From Deltaproteobacteria bacterium (lineage in GTDB: Bacteria; Desulfobacterota; DSM-4660; Desulfatiglandales; Desulfatiglandaceae): a stretch of 64,000 bases of DNA. Below the pieces are notes generated by a model. It was not told the DNA's origin. It was given only the letters and a program-made list of their open reading frames with translations, and did no database searches. A program made the position numbers and the translations under genes. The stretch is from the NCBI GenBank assembly GCA_021737785.1, contig JAIPDI010000032.1, positions 1 through 64,000 of the forward strand, written 5' to 3'. The stretch's first letter is position 1; every line of letters begins with the position of its first letter. This document shows positions 8,276-17,493 of this stretch, piece by piece.

Positions 8276-8489
8276 TGACGGGAGTCTAAATAATTTTGAG
8301 ACGGTAAATGTAAGTGTCTAAAGTGCGAAAACCCTAAAGTATACTTAAGGTACAGGATATATCAGCTCAATATTCAGCGGATAAACCCCTTGCGGGCATT
8401 CTCAGGCGGGGCGACTACGGACTGGGCCTGTCATTCAGCCACAGGATATTGAGCAATTGCATCTTAGATCACTTAAAACGCTTGCTGAC

Positions 8490-8539
8490 GATAATTAAAG
8501 AAATACTCCAGACGCCCGTGGAAACGGCGCCTGGAGTAT
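8490..8539 (-). terminator. intrinsic terminator after aprA
   Basis: On the minus strand, ATACTCCAGGCGCC (8539-8526) pairs with GGCGTCTGGAGTAT (8516-8503) with one mismatch and is followed by TTCTTTAATTAT. It lies 20 bases past the aprA stop, so aprBA ends here and qmoA needs its own promoter. Confidence 0.85.
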
Positions 8540-8559
8540 GTTCAGCTCAGGTTAGAGGG

Positions 8560-10443
8560 TTATACACCGGGGATGTTCCAGATATCCTTCTTGCTCATCT
8601 CCCATTCCCCGCTGGCAGGATCCCACCGGCAGTTGGCAAAGCAGTGCCAGTTTTCCTCGTCCATCTTGGGGGTGTCGGCCCTGAAGTAGTATCCGGGCCA
8701 CCGGGTCTCTTCACGGAAGAGCATGGTCCTGACATGGGCCTCGCCCTGCCACATCCTCTGGACATTCTCCCAAACCCTTTCCAGGGAGTAGATATCCGAG
8801 GCAGCCAGCTTCTCGGCGTCCTCTCTCAGGTACACGAACAGCTCCATGGCCCTTTCAAGATTGGCCTTGCTGGTCTTGAAGGCCGCGGTCACGCCGCCGG
8901 CATACTCGTCCATGATCTTCTGGAGGCGGTCCATGAACTGGCGCCACAGAAGGTAGTTGGGGTTGATATCAGGAGCAGTGGTCAGTTTGCAGAATTCCTG
9001 ATAGCGATCCAGAGGCGCCAAAAGTCTGGCCTTGATCGCATCCACCGTTGCGGCATCCACATTGGGTTCGGTATTATGATCCACAATGTATTTGATGGCC
9101 GCCTTACCCGCGATCCGGCCTTCCGCATGGGAACCGGAAGAAAACTTATGGCTGGATGCGCCCGAGGCGTCGCCGGCTGCAAAAAGTGCTTCTGTGGTGC
9201 ACATATTGGGATAACCCCATTTGTAGGGGGTATCCATATCTTCGGGACCGCTCACCCAGGCGCCGGAGGCACCGGAGTGGGAGCCGATGAAGTAGGGCTC
9301 ACAGGCCGCGATCTCGGAATGCTTCTCTTCGGGTTTGACATTCAGACCCGCCCAGAGATGGGCCTGGGAGATGGTCATATCCAGGAAGTCTTCCCATGCC
9401 TCGGCCTCCAGTTCCTTCATCTTCTTCTTGAATGCCTTTGGATCATCCTTGAACTGATCGGCAATCTTGTTAATGGCCTCGGAAGTCTCCATATACAGAG
9501 GCCCTAAACCGGCATCCACGTCCAGCATACCGAGATAGTTTCTCAGGTTGGCGGGAATCGGCTTGGCCAGACCGTAGGGAGCCCAGTTATTGAGTTCTTC
9601 CTTCCGGACTGCCATGTATTCGCCGCCTTCCGCGCTGATGGCCCTCGATTTGAAGAGGAGGAACCATGCACCCACCGGACCATAGGCATCCTTAAACCTT
9701 ACCGGGATAAACCTGACTTCCTGACAGGTCATCTCCGCGCCGGCCTTGATGGTGAAATAGGCGCTGGAACCGGTATTAAACGGCGGATACCAGGAACGCC
9801 CAAACCCTTCACCGACCGACCTGGGCCGGAATACGTGGACCGCACCGCCCATGGTGGCAACGGTGGCCTTGGCCTTGAACACATAGATTTTTTCTTCACG
9901 GGTGCTGAATCCCACCGCGCCCACACACTTGTTGCCATCCAGGAGGGGCTCTACGATGAAGACCCTCTCAAAGATCTCGCCGCCCGCATCGGCAATGGCG
10001 TTTTTGGCTGCCTCGGCCACGATGATCTTGTAAGACTCACCGTTGATCATGAGCTGCCAGCGGCCTTCATGGACATACTTGCCCGCTTCGTCCGTCCAGA
10101 TCTTGAGACCCCATTTTTCAAAGAGGTGCACCGTTGAATCCACGTGACGGGCGATGTTGTAGACCAGGTCTTCCCGCGAAACACCCATCAGGTCCTGACG
10201 CACGTAACGGACGTAATCCTCAACGGTGTTCTCCCCGTCTTTTACGCCGACATACTGATTGATGGCCGAAAGGCCCATGGCCACGGCGCCGCTTCGATCC
10301 AGGGCGGCCTTATCCACCAGGGTCACCTTCAGGCCGTTTTTCTTGGCCCAGTAAGCTGCCTCTGTGGCCACACCACATGCCGAGAATCCTCCACCGAGAA
10401 TCAGGAGGTCGGTCTTTACTTCTACTGTTTCAAAATTTGCCAT
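8560..10443 (-). CDS. aprA: adenylylsulfate reductase subunit alpha
   Basis: A 627-residue flavoprotein that reduces adenosine 5'-phosphosulfate to sulfite and AMP in the cytoplasm. The FAD motif LLILGGGFSACGVATEA lies at residues about 12-28. The substrate-site arginine and histidine segments RFIPVRFKD and YFIGSHSGASGAW are present. The C-terminal part is typical of AprA (FRADTPKMDEENWHCF...). The start at 10443 has AAAGGAGGT upstream; the frame to 10482 runs into aprB. It is preceded by aprB after 19 bases and followed by a terminator. AprB and Qmo would be its electron donors. Confidence 0.97.
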   Translation of the reverse strand: MANFETVEVKTDLLILGGGFSACGVATEAAYWAKKNGLKVTLVDKAALDRSGAVAMGLSAINQYVGVKDGENTVEDYVRYVRQDLMGVSREDLVYNIARHVDSTVHLFEKWGLKIWTDEAGKYVHEGRWQLMINGESYKIIVAEAAKNAIADAGGEIFERVFIVEPLLDGNKCVGAVGFSTREEKIYVFKAKATVATMGGAVHVFRPRSVGEGFGRSWYPPFNTGSSAYFTIKAGAEMTCQEVRFIPVRFKDAYGPVGAWFLLFKSRAISAEGGEYMAVRKEELNNWAPYGLAKPIPANLRNYLGMLDVDAGLGPLYMETSEAINKIADQFKDDPKAFKKKMKELEAEAWEDFLDMTISQAHLWAGLNVKPEEKHSEIAACEPYFIGSHSGASGAWVSGPEDMDTPYKWGYPNMCTTEALFAAGDASGASSHKFSSGSHAEGRIAGKAAIKYIVDHNTEPNVDAATVDAIKARLLAPLDRYQEFCKLTTAPDINPNYLLWRQFMDRLQKIMDEYAGGVTAAFKTSKANLERAMELFVYLREDAEKLAASDIYSLERVWENVQRMWQGEAHVRTMLFREETRWPGYYFRADTPKMDEENWHCFANCRWDPASGEWEMSKKDIWNIPGV

Positions 10444-10462
10444 ATCTACATACCTCCTTTCT

Positions 10463-10897
10463 TTATAGTGAGGGAACCGCATCGAGTCCTAAAGAAGCAG
10501 GCTCGGTGGCTAAGGCCGGGCTGTTCAGGTCGTCATGGGTGGGATATCCGCCCGACGGATCGGCGGTACCCTCTTCCGTGGTCCGGATGGGGAACTTGAA
10601 CCGCTTGATGCTCCCATCACGGAACTTGATGGTCCACATGATGTCCTGAGAACCCCGCAAAGGAGTACAGCTGGCGCCCAGGGGAATGAAGTCTGCATAG
10701 CCGCGGACATCCATGGCCTGCTGGGGGCAAATCTTGACACAACACTGGCATTCCCAGCACATGGAGGGATCCCGGTTGTATGCCTTCATCTTTTCTTTAT
10801 CCAGCACCATCAGGTCGTTGGGGCAAATGTACATACACGCTGTTTTGTCCTGCCCTTTACAACCATCGCACTTTTCTGTAAATACGAAACTTGGCAT
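10463..10897 (-). CDS. aprB: adenylylsulfate reductase subunit beta
   Basis: A 144-residue iron-sulfur subunit with two 4Fe-4S motifs, CDGCKGQDKTACMYICP (residues about 10-26) and CWECQCCVKICP (about 47-58). A C-terminal arm (IKFRDGSIKRFKFPIRTT) wraps AprA in known structures. The start at 10897 has GGAGG seven bases upstream. aprB precedes aprA, as is usual. It lies about 180 bases after the sat stop, beyond the sat terminator, so aprBA is likely a separate unit. A second AAAGGAGGT sequence near 10977 has no gene attached. No strong promoter was identified for aprBA. Confidence 0.97.
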   Translation of the reverse strand: MPSFVFTEKCDGCKGQDKTACMYICPNDLMVLDKEKMKAYNRDPSMCWECQCCVKICPQQAMDVRGYADFIPLGASCTPLRGSQDIMWTIKFRDGSIKRFKFPIRTTEEGTADPSGGYPTHDDLNSPALATEPASLGLDAVPSL

Positions 10898-11040
10898 TAT
10901 TACACCTCCTACAACAATTAACGGTTTTAAGGCTTTGAACGATTGCACCAATCAATGGAAACTCTGCGCTCTTGCACCTCCTTTCTCTATGATACTCTTT
11001 ATACTCTGTGCTATCCAATAATCCAGCGACATTAGAACTG

Positions 11041-11078
11041 AAAAGGCCACCTTCCCGGGTGGAGAAGGTGGCCTTCCG
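11041..11078 (-). terminator. intrinsic terminator after sat
   Basis: A perfect 12-bp stem (AAGGCCACCTTC at 11043-11054 with its complement at 11064-11075) sits immediately after the sat stop. On the minus strand it is followed by TTCAGTTC. Confidence 0.85.
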
Positions 11079-11079
11079 T

Positions 11080-12297
11080 TTATTTCTTCACATCACCTGT
11101 GGCCGCGCCGTGCAGCTTGATCTCGACCTTTTCCTCCAGATTCTGATAGTAATCCTGAAGTATGGCCGCAACCTCCGGCCGGGAGAATCTCGGATCCAGC
11201 TCTCCACCCTCGGAGAGGGTCTTTCGGACCACCGTACCGGAGAGAAGGATTCTGTCTTCCTTGCCGTGGGGGCATGTCTTCATGGAGGCCATTCCACCGC
11301 ACTTGTTACAAAAGAATGTCCAGTCAATATTGAGATTCTGGCACTTGAGCGCGCCTTCCGGAATCTGCTCAAAGATCTTCTGCGCATCAAAAGGACCGTA
11401 GTAGTCACCTACGCCCGCATGGTCACGCCCGATGATCATGTGGCTGCACCCGTAATTCTGGCGAAAGACGGCATGGAGCAATCCTTCCCTGGGCCCTGCA
11501 TACCGCATCTCCATGGGATATCCGCCCTGGACCACGGTGCCTTTGACAAAGTAGTTGTCCACCAGGGCCTGGATGGCCTTGACGCGGACCTCTGCAGGAA
11601 TATCGCCGGCCTTCAGTTTGCCCACCAGCTGATGAATATAAACGCCGTCCATGACCTCGACAGCGATCTTGGCCAGAAATTCATGGGAACGGTGCATGGG
11701 ATTGCGGAGCTGCAGGGCCGCGACCTTGCTCCATCCCAGGTCCTCAAAAATCTTCCTGGATTCGGCCGGCCGCTGATAAAGGCCCTTAAAGTGCTCGGGA
11801 TAATAGCTTTCGCTCAGGACCTTAACCGGTCCCGCAAGGTTGTATTTGCCCTGGGCCATGACCTTTGCCACCCCGGGATGTTCCATATCCGTCGTGGTAA
11901 ACACGGCCTTGCACTCATACTCCTTATCAATAGTATATTTTTCGGTGACCTTCATGGTGGCAATGGTGGTGCCGGTTTCTACGTCCACCAGGGCCAGTTC
12001 ATCCCCTTCTTTTACATCCTCGTCATTAGTTGAAACGGTTATGGGGATAGGCCAGAAGGTCCCATCCGCCATGAGGAAGTTGTCACATACGCCCTTCCAA
12101 TCGGCCTTGGTCATAAAACCGGTTAAGGGCGTAAAGGCGCCGATCCCCAACATGATAAGGTCGGAGGTCTCTCTTGAGGTGATTGGAATCTGCTTAAGTG
12201 TCTTGGCCCTTTCGGTCTCGGCCTGGAGTTCGCTTCCCTCCAATAATAGCGGAATCAACTTTTCTTCTTTGCCATGCGGTGCGATGAGATTTGACAT
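11080..12297 (-). CDS. sat: sulfate adenylyltransferase (ATP sulfurylase)
   Basis: A 405-residue dissimilatory-type ATP sulfurylase that makes adenosine 5'-phosphosulfate from sulfate and ATP. The catalytic segments are visible: [11 protein letters not shown] (HxxH-type nucleotide site, residues about 200-210), [12 protein letters not shown] (about 290) and the zinc cysteines in [15 protein letters not shown] (about 330-345). The start at 12297 has GAGGAGG upstream. It is the first gene of the sulfate-reduction block, followed by a terminator and then aprBA. Confidence 0.97.
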   Translation of the reverse strand: MSNLIAPHGKEEKLIPLLLEGSELQAETERAKTLKQIPITSRETSDLIMLGIGAFTPLTGFMTKADWKGVCDNFLMADGTFWPIPITVSTNDEDVKEGDELALVDVETGTTIATMKVTEKYTIDKEYECKAVFTTTDMEHPGVAKVMAQGKYNLAGPVKVLSESYYPEHFKGLYQRPAESRKIFEDLGWSKVAALQLRNPMHRSHEFLAKIAVEVMDGVYIHQLVGKLKAGDIPAEVRVKAIQALVDNYFVKGTVVQGGYPMEMRYAGPREGLLHAVFRQNYGCSHMIIGRDHAGVGDYYGPFDAQKIFEQIPEGALKCQNLNIDWTFFCNKCGGMASMKTCPHGKEDRILLSGTVVRKTLSEGGELDPRFSRPEVAAILQDYYQNLEEKVEIKLHGAATGDVKK

Positions 12298-12401
12298 ACA
12301 ACATCCTCCTCTTCTTGGGATATGGTTCTGGCCCGGGATGGGCGGAACTTTCACCTAAATTCTTCTCGCGGACAAGCCTTGTGCATTTTGTAACAAGGTC
12401 C

Positions 12402-12429
12402 TTTATATATGATTTTTGGGGGGTGTCAA
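12402..12429 (-). promoter_or_regulatory. sigma70-type promoter of sat
   Basis: On the minus strand, -35 TTGACA (12429-12424) and -10 TATAAA (12407-12402) are separated by 16 bases, about 105 bases before the sat start. Confidence 0.75.
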
Positions 12430-12929
12430 GAAAAAATCAACATTAAATTCCGAACGTCTTTTAAAAAGCCTTCCGGGTCGCTGCGATCCTTTGCCCCAAA
12501 TATCGCTCTTGTGTATAACATGTTGCCATTATTAGTGAATTCCTAAAACATCCAATTCTCCTGTCGGGGTCTTTTGGTTGCACCCGTACATTTGGCGTAT
12601 AGGGTGGCATACCGGACCGCTGCATTTTTGGACGGGACACCGACAGTTGAACACGAAATACAGAACACGCATGCCACGGGCTGTTCTTGACCGTGCGCGC
12701 CCACTTCTCGCTTATCCGGGTTTGTGTGGACCTCAGAGGGACAGAAATCCAAGCTGGTTTTTGCAACGGCTATGCCAGTCGCGCGACATGCATTATGTCC
12801 CTTAAACACCTCTGGGACACAAGAGAATAGGGGTTCTTCGGGGTACAAAACCTTGAGGGCGGAGCATGTACCTGTCCATATTTTTTACACAGTGTAAAAG
12901 GGCGCCGTCGGCCGCAGGCATACACAATA
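12430..12929. other. non-coding spacer between sat and phosphofructokinase
   Basis: Several short frames occur on both strands but none has a ribosome site or a recognisable protein. A near-perfect palindrome TTTTACAC-A-GTGTAAAA lies at 12893-12909, just after the phosphofructokinase stop. No terminator with a T tail is clear. Confidence 0.6.
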
Positions 12930-14219
12930 TCAGGCCATCTCCCTCTGTTGTCCCGTGGATTCCAATACACTGCTCCACAACCGGCCCTCCGGATTCACGT
13001 GCTTTCGCTTTGAAACGGCCAGAGGTATGGGCACGTGAACAAATTCGCCGTTCCAGTAACTCACGACCATATTGGTCCGGCCGCTCATCCCCGCATGCAC
13101 CGCGCAGTGGCCTAAAAGGAGGCAGAATACCGAATCATGAGGATTGGCCGGCCTGCTCCGGATGGTGTAACTGGGATCGATGTATTTCAGGGTGATCTTA
13201 ACCCCTTTCTCTTTGAAATAGGTCCTGATCCGATCTCTCAAAAAGATCCCGATATCCGTGAGGCGGACATTGCCGGATGCATCCCGCTCGCCGGTCTTCT
13301 CCAGGAGGCCCTGCCCCGCACCTTCGGCCACCACAATGACGGCATGGCGCCTCTTTTCAAGTCTCTCACTAAGAGCGGATAAAAATGCGTCCAGTCCGAA
13401 AGGAACCTCCGGCACCAGGCAGAAGTTGACGTCGCTGTTGGCCAGTGTGGCATGGGCCGCGATAAACCCGGACTCTCTCCCCATGAGTTTCACCAGTCCG
13501 ATGCCGTTCCGGGCGCCTTCGGCCTCCACATGGGCCGAGTAGATGGAAGTCCGCGTCTCGGCGACTGCGGTCTCGAACCCGAATGATTTTTCCACATAGG
13601 AGATATCATTATCAATGGTCTTGGGGATGCCGATCACGCTGATCTTGAGGCCGCGTCGATAGATCTCCTCGGAAATGGCCTCCCCTCCCCGCAGGGTGCC
13701 GTCCCCCCCGATGGTGAACAGAATGCCGATGTTCATCCGTTCGAGGGTGTCCACCATGTCCACCACATCCTGAGGCCCCCGGGATGAACCCAGGATCGTC
13801 CCCCCTTTCAAGTGGATATCGTACACCTTCTCGATATCCAGTTCCATAGGGGGATGCCGATATGACGGCGAGAGGCCTTCGTATCCGTACCGGAAACCGA
13901 ATGCCGATGGAACGCCGTAATGATGATAAAGACTCAGTACAATGGCGCGGATCACGTCGTTCAACCCCGGACAGATGCCCCCGCACGTGACGATGCCGCA
14001 CTTGAGCTTCGAGGGATCGAAATAGATCTTCTTTCTGGGTCCGGCCATTTCAAACGAAAGAAGGGATTTGCCCGCCTTGAGGATGGCCTCCGCTTCCGTG
14101 AGGGTGGAGTGAAACGGGACCCGTTCCTCATCGTTGAGGAAATCGGGCGAACCCATGGGAGATGCAATCCGGCATTCCCCGAGGTTCGACACTTCCATGT
14201 CCAGTTCATTCAGTTCCAT
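12930..14219 (-). CDS. ATP-type 6-phosphofructokinase
   Basis: A 429-residue protein of the PfkA superfamily, longer than the bacterial 320-residue form, with an N-terminal extension of about 70 residues. The phosphate-binding motif IGGDGTLRGG carries Gly where PPi-dependent enzymes carry Asp, which favours ATP. GIPKTIDNDI carries the Lys typical of PPi-type and trypanosomal enzymes. This combination is known in the long ATP-dependent group. MGRESGF and an EGAGQG segment complete the active site. It would phosphorylate fructose 6-phosphate in glycolysis. The gene is alone and divergent from the sulfur-trafficking cluster. Confidence 0.88.
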   Translation of the reverse strand: MELNELDMEVSNLGECRIASPMGSPDFLNDEERVPFHSTLTEAEAILKAGKSLLSFEMAGPRKKIYFDPSKLKCGIVTCGGICPGLNDVIRAIVLSLYHHYGVPSAFGFRYGYEGLSPSYRHPPMELDIEKVYDIHLKGGTILGSSRGPQDVVDMVDTLERMNIGILFTIGGDGTLRGGEAISEEIYRRGLKISVIGIPKTIDNDISYVEKSFGFETAVAETRTSIYSAHVEAEGARNGIGLVKLMGRESGFIAAHATLANSDVNFCLVPEVPFGLDAFLSALSERLEKRRHAVIVVAEGAGQGLLEKTGERDASGNVRLTDIGIFLRDRIRTYFKEKGVKITLKYIDPSYTIRSRPANPHDSVFCLLLGHCAVHAGMSGRTNMVVSYWNGEFVHVPIPLAVSKRKHVNPEGRLWSSVLESTGQQREMA

Positions 14220-14390
14220 TTAATCTCTCTTTTCGCGGGTGGCGACGGCGTTAAGATTTCAAACGCCGGGGACCCCATCTCGGTTGGGTGGTGCTGCAAG
14301 CGTGAAGATACGTAAAAGAGGAATGGGTGTCAACAACATAAACTGCATCCCCTATCCATGCAAGGAGTCCACATTTTGTGGTAAAACCTC

Positions 14391-14418
14391 TTGACATGCG
14401 GGACCGGTGCGCTATATT
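14391..14418 (+). promoter_or_regulatory. sigma70-type promoter of the sulfur-trafficking cluster
   Basis: -35 TTGACA (14391-14396) and -10 TATATT (14413-14418) are separated by 16 bases. The first start codon (14684) is about 265 bases downstream, so the transcript would have a long leader. The remainder of 14220-14683 shows no gene. Confidence 0.75.
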
Positions 14419-14683
14419 ATCTCCCCTCAAGTTCATAAAAAAGCAAGCAATTCCGGCTCAACATGAATGTAATTTCTCCATTCAGTCAGCCGGCAGCGGT
14501 TGTTTACGGCAAATGAATCGGGGAGGTTCGGTTGCGTCATACCTGAGACGTTTTGCTGCACGTATCCTTTACGTTTCTCAGAAAACCCTTAGACTTATTT
14601 GTATTCGTTTTCAGCCGGTCCCGGCGTTTATTGACCCGGGGAAGGCTGTCGACAAACAGCAACCCCAAGCAAGAGGAGTGGCT

Positions 14684-15112
14684 ATGAAGTTCCCGTTCAT
14701 ATCCCGTCAATTCCATTTCTTTCTCTTATTTGCCGTTGCCCTCTGCTTTCCTTCGCCATACGTCTCAGCCGAATCACAGATACCGCCGGCGCCTGACAAG
14801 GCCCTTTCCGTCAAGATGCTCCGCTTTGGTCAACAGTCCTATGAGAGGGGAAAATACCTGGATGCCAAGGAGTATTTTCGAAAGGCCATCCAGGCGGATC
14901 CTACCTTCACGATCGCGTGGAGATATTATGACCTGGCGACACTGTTCGCCCTGGCCGGCAAGGTGGAAAAAAATGCCGATCTGATCGCGCCCGATGTCTC
15001 ACCGAGGCAGGAAGCGGGCCGAGGCAAGAGCGCGCCACCCACTCCTTCGCCTCCCCGGGCGGCTCCTGCCAAGAAGAAGACATTTGTGATTGAACAAGAC
15101 GAAGGCTGTTAA
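14684..15112 (+). CDS. exported TPR-repeat protein
   Basis: A 142-residue protein that starts with a signal peptide (residues about 1-28, hydrophobic FFLLFAVALCF, likely cleaved near VSA-ES). One or two TPR helices follow (YERGKYLDAKEYFRKAIQADP, read here as motif positions about 48-68), then a Pro/Ala/Lys-rich linker and a tail ending EGC. Start chosen at 14684 because AGAGGAG lies upstream; the open frame extends to 14378 but runs through the promoter. It precedes the YeeE/YedE transporter by 20 bases and is probably a periplasmic partner of it. The precise role is unknown. Confidence 0.75.
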   Translation: MKFPFISRQFHFFLLFAVALCFPSPYVSAESQIPPAPDKALSVKMLRFGQQSYERGKYLDAKEYFRKAIQADPTFTIAWRYYDLATLFALAGKVEKNADLIAPDVSPRQEAGRGKSAPPTPSPPRAAPAKKKTFVIEQDEGC

Positions 15113-15132
15113 CCCCATCAGGAATAATTATC

Positions 15133-16332
15133 ATGAATGATGAACGTAACGACAGTGTAATGGCCGGTCTTTTGAGGCAGGCCTATCAGAAAATCTTTTT
15201 TGAAAACTGGCCCATATGGTTCGGCGGTGTCCTGATCGGCATCATGAGTGTGATCACCTTTGCCTGGGCCAGACCATGGGGCGTGGCCGGCGGGCTCAGG
15301 AACTGGGGGGACTGGTTCTTCAGCCTGGTGGGGATTTACCAGGTTCCGCCGCTTTCCCCGCTCATTTCCACCAATTCAATCCTGACCCTGGGACTTCTCT
15401 GGGGCGCCTTTGGCGCAGCGCTGATGTCCAAACAATTTGCCATTCGAATGGCGCCCCCCCTGGAACTCCTCAAGGGCGTCGTGGGCGGAACCCTGATGGG
15501 CATCGGGGCGGCCATGGCCGGCGGCTGCAATGTGGGTGGTTTTTATACGGCCTTCAGCGCCCTCTCTCTTGGCGGGCTTGCCATGATGGTGGGGCTATTC
15601 GTCGGCGCTTATCTGGGGCTCCGATATATATACTGGGAGCTGGAGCACCTGCCGTCAGGGGCCTCCGGCGCGGGTCAGTCCAAGAAAAGGGAAAACGCCT
15701 TTAATTGGCTTCGCATTGAGCCTTATATGGGTGCGGCCGTATTTATCTTTGCCGTATTTTGCGCCTGGCTTTATACCCGCCAGGCCCTTACCCGGGTTGG
15801 GGGACTCCTCCTGTGCGGCATTGCCTTCGGAGTGATCATTCAAAGATGCCGGTTCTGTTTTGTCCGGGGGTTCAGGGATCCCTTCATGACCGGCGAGGGG
15901 GAGGTGCCCAGGGGTATCGCCATCAGCCTCATGATAAGCGTCCTGGGCTTTGCGGTCCTGAAATGGACCGGCCTCAGGGGGGAAGCGGTCTACGTGACCC
16001 AGACCTTCTGGTTCGGGAGCCTGGTGGGCGGCATTGTCTTCGGCTTCGGCATGGTAGTGGCAGGAGGCTGTGGAAGCGGTTCGGTCTGGAGGGCCGGGGA
16101 AGGTCAGATCAAGCTCATCATCGCCGTGATCTGTTTTTCCCTGTCCACATCCCTTTTCAAGACCCTGATCAATTCCTCCGAAGGATTCACGGCCCTGATC
16201 GGCACCAGGGCGTTTATGCCGCATTATTTCACTTACATGTGGACCCTGGTGATCCTGTTCCTGATCCTTTGCGCCTATTATCTCCTTGCCACGTGGAATG
16301 AGGAAACCGACAAGTTCACTGTTGAAATGTAA
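15133..16332 (+). CDS. YeeE/YedE (TsuA-type) sulfur transporter
   Basis: A 399-residue inner-membrane protein with about ten hydrophobic segments. The conserved cysteine motifs of the thiosulfate-transport family are all present: GGCNVGG (about residues 131-137), QRCRFCFVRGFRDP (about 237-250) and GGCGSGSVWRAGEG (about 312-325). In TsuA these cysteines pass thiosulfate through the membrane. The following gene is tusA, a pairing known from other bacteria. It likely imports thiosulfate or a related sulfur compound for the downstream sulfur-carrier proteins. The substrate is inferred. Confidence 0.88.
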   Translation: MNDERNDSVMAGLLRQAYQKIFFENWPIWFGGVLIGIMSVITFAWARPWGVAGGLRNWGDWFFSLVGIYQVPPLSPLISTNSILTLGLLWGAFGAALMSKQFAIRMAPPLELLKGVVGGTLMGIGAAMAGGCNVGGFYTAFSALSLGGLAMMVGLFVGAYLGLRYIYWELEHLPSGASGAGQSKKRENAFNWLRIEPYMGAAVFIFAVFCAWLYTRQALTRVGGLLLCGIAFGVIIQRCRFCFVRGFRDPFMTGEGEVPRGIAISLMISVLGFAVLKWTGLRGEAVYVTQTFWFGSLVGGIVFGFGMVVAGGCGSGSVWRAGEGQIKLIIAVICFSLSTSLFKTLINSSEGFTALIGTRAFMPHYFTYMWTLVILFLILCAYYLLATWNEETDKFTVEM

Positions 16333-16455
16333 CCGCGTTAAAAGGCAAACCAGGCGGATATTCCGCTGATGGATCCATCCGAATAATAGATGAGGGTGCC
16401 ATCTTATATCTTGAAGTGTTTGCAATAAAATAACTCATATGAGGAGGGGGGTATC

Positions 16456-16695
16456 ATGACCACCGACATTACACCGGATGAAACCTTGGACTGCAGAGGG
16501 CTGAGCTGCCCCATGCCGCTGCTTAAGACAAAAAAAACCGTGGGCAAGATGAAGTCGGGTCAAGTCCTTGAGATATTGGGCACGGACCCCGGCACGAAAA
16601 ACGACCTTCCCGGCTTTGCCAAAAAGGCCGGGCACGAATACCTCGGCGAAAAGGATGATGATGGATTCACCCACTTTTATCTCAAGGTGAAATAG
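16456..16695 (+). CDS. tusA: TusA-family sulfur carrier protein
   Basis: A 79-residue protein with the diagnostic DCRGLSCPMPLLKTKK motif at residues about 11-26. The second Cys, in the CPxP element, is the persulfide-carrying residue in the family. It lies 123 bases after the transporter gene and has GGAGG upstream. TusA proteins hand sulfane sulfur between partners in the cytoplasm. Its position between a thiosulfate-type transporter and DsrE-like genes supports a role in sulfur trafficking. Confidence 0.92.
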   Translation: MTTDITPDETLDCRGLSCPMPLLKTKKTVGKMKSGQVLEILGTDPGTKNDLPGFAKKAGHEYLGEKDDDGFTHFYLKVK

Positions 16696-16795
16696 ATCCT
16701 TGGATTAACTTCTCTGCATGATGCGGAGAAGTCTTGAGGGGCCATTATCCGGTCATAGCCTTTAGACAAATAAATCTCTGTGTCTTAGCGGCTTT

Positions 16796-16847
16796 GTGTG
16801 AGTCCCGCATGGCGGGATTGGTTGCGGCCGTCAGGCCGCCTTAGGAG
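16796..16847 (+). repeat. hairpin-plus-Shine-Dalgarno leader element, copy 1
   Basis: A 52-base block identical to 17567-17618. It contains two hairpins, TCCCGC-atg-GCGGGA and GCGGCC-gtca-GGCCGC, followed directly by TTAGGAG, which serves as ribosome site for the gene at 16854. Structurally similar pieces precede the genes at 18160 and 29117. Confidence 0.8.
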
Positions 16848-16853
16848 TAGGAT

Positions 16854-17162
16854 ATGTCCAAAAAACTGGGAATTCTTGTCAGTTCCAATAAACACCTGGA
16901 TAAGTTGATTGCGCTATGCGGGGCGGCAAAAAATATGGGGGACGTGGAAGTCATCCTGTTTTTTACCCATCTGGGGACCTTGTTGACCCAGGACCCCCGT
17001 TTCGGAGAACTGGAAGGTCTGGCCAAGATGTCCCTCTGCAATGTGGGGTTTGAAAGTCATAATCTCAAACCGCCGGTGGTGGGAATCGGTGAAAAGGATT
17101 ATGGGACCCAGGCCAGGCATGGCGAATTGATTGAAGAGTGTGACCGGTACGTGGCATTTTAG
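16854..17162 (+). CDS. DsrE-like small sulfur-relay protein
   Basis: A 102-residue soluble protein of the DsrE/DsrF-like fold. It has an N-terminal strand KLGILVSS, a cysteine at about 22, LCNVGF near residue 62 and a C-terminal IEECDRYVAF. It is shorter than typical DsrE (about 130 residues). In related families a conserved Cys carries sulfur from TusA. It follows tusA, with a duplicated leader element supplying its ribosome site. Functional assignment is by family and neighbourhood; the acceptor protein is unknown. Confidence 0.72.
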   Translation: MSKKLGILVSSNKHLDKLIALCGAAKNMGDVEVILFFTHLGTLLTQDPRFGELEGLAKMSLCNVGFESHNLKPPVVGIGEKDYGTQARHGELIEECDRYVAF

Positions 17163-17308
17163 CTTCTTTGTTTGCAATCCCGCCCTGCGGGACACCATGC
17201 GGAGAAGTTCTGTTGAACCGCCCCGGTTAACTACGCTATCGCTGTCACTCCGGTCCCAGTTAAACGAGACATGGTTTGACGGGATAAAAAGTTAACGGGG
17301 CCAAGGCG

Positions 17309-17356
17309 CCCCAGTGAAATCCTCCTTCGGAGGCTGCATAGCAGCATTTCACGGGG
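17309..17356. repeat. 48-nt three-way-junction palindrome
   Basis: The outer stem is CCCC-a-GTGAAAT (17309-17320) pairing with ATTTCAC-GGGG (17346-17356), with A17313 bulged. Inside it are two hairpins, CCTCC-TTC-GGAGG (17321-17333) and CTGC-ATA-GCAG (17334-17344). No T run follows. A simpler relative (GTGAAAC...GTTTCAC) occurs at 4092-4119. Confidence 0.75.
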
Positions 17357-17493
17357 TAAACAAAGGACCCCAGTACCATCTGCCAGACTCACGGCGGATA
17401 AATCTGCCGGAGCTACGGGGCGGGCGCGAAGAGGTTTTGCTCCTTATTCTTTAATAGCCTTTAGACAAAAAAATCTCTGTGTCTTGGTGGCTT

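Noticed and set aside
12461-12848. small minus- and plus-strand frames between sat and phosphofructokinase
   Set aside because: No ribosome sites, odd composition and mutual overlap; treated as non-coding.
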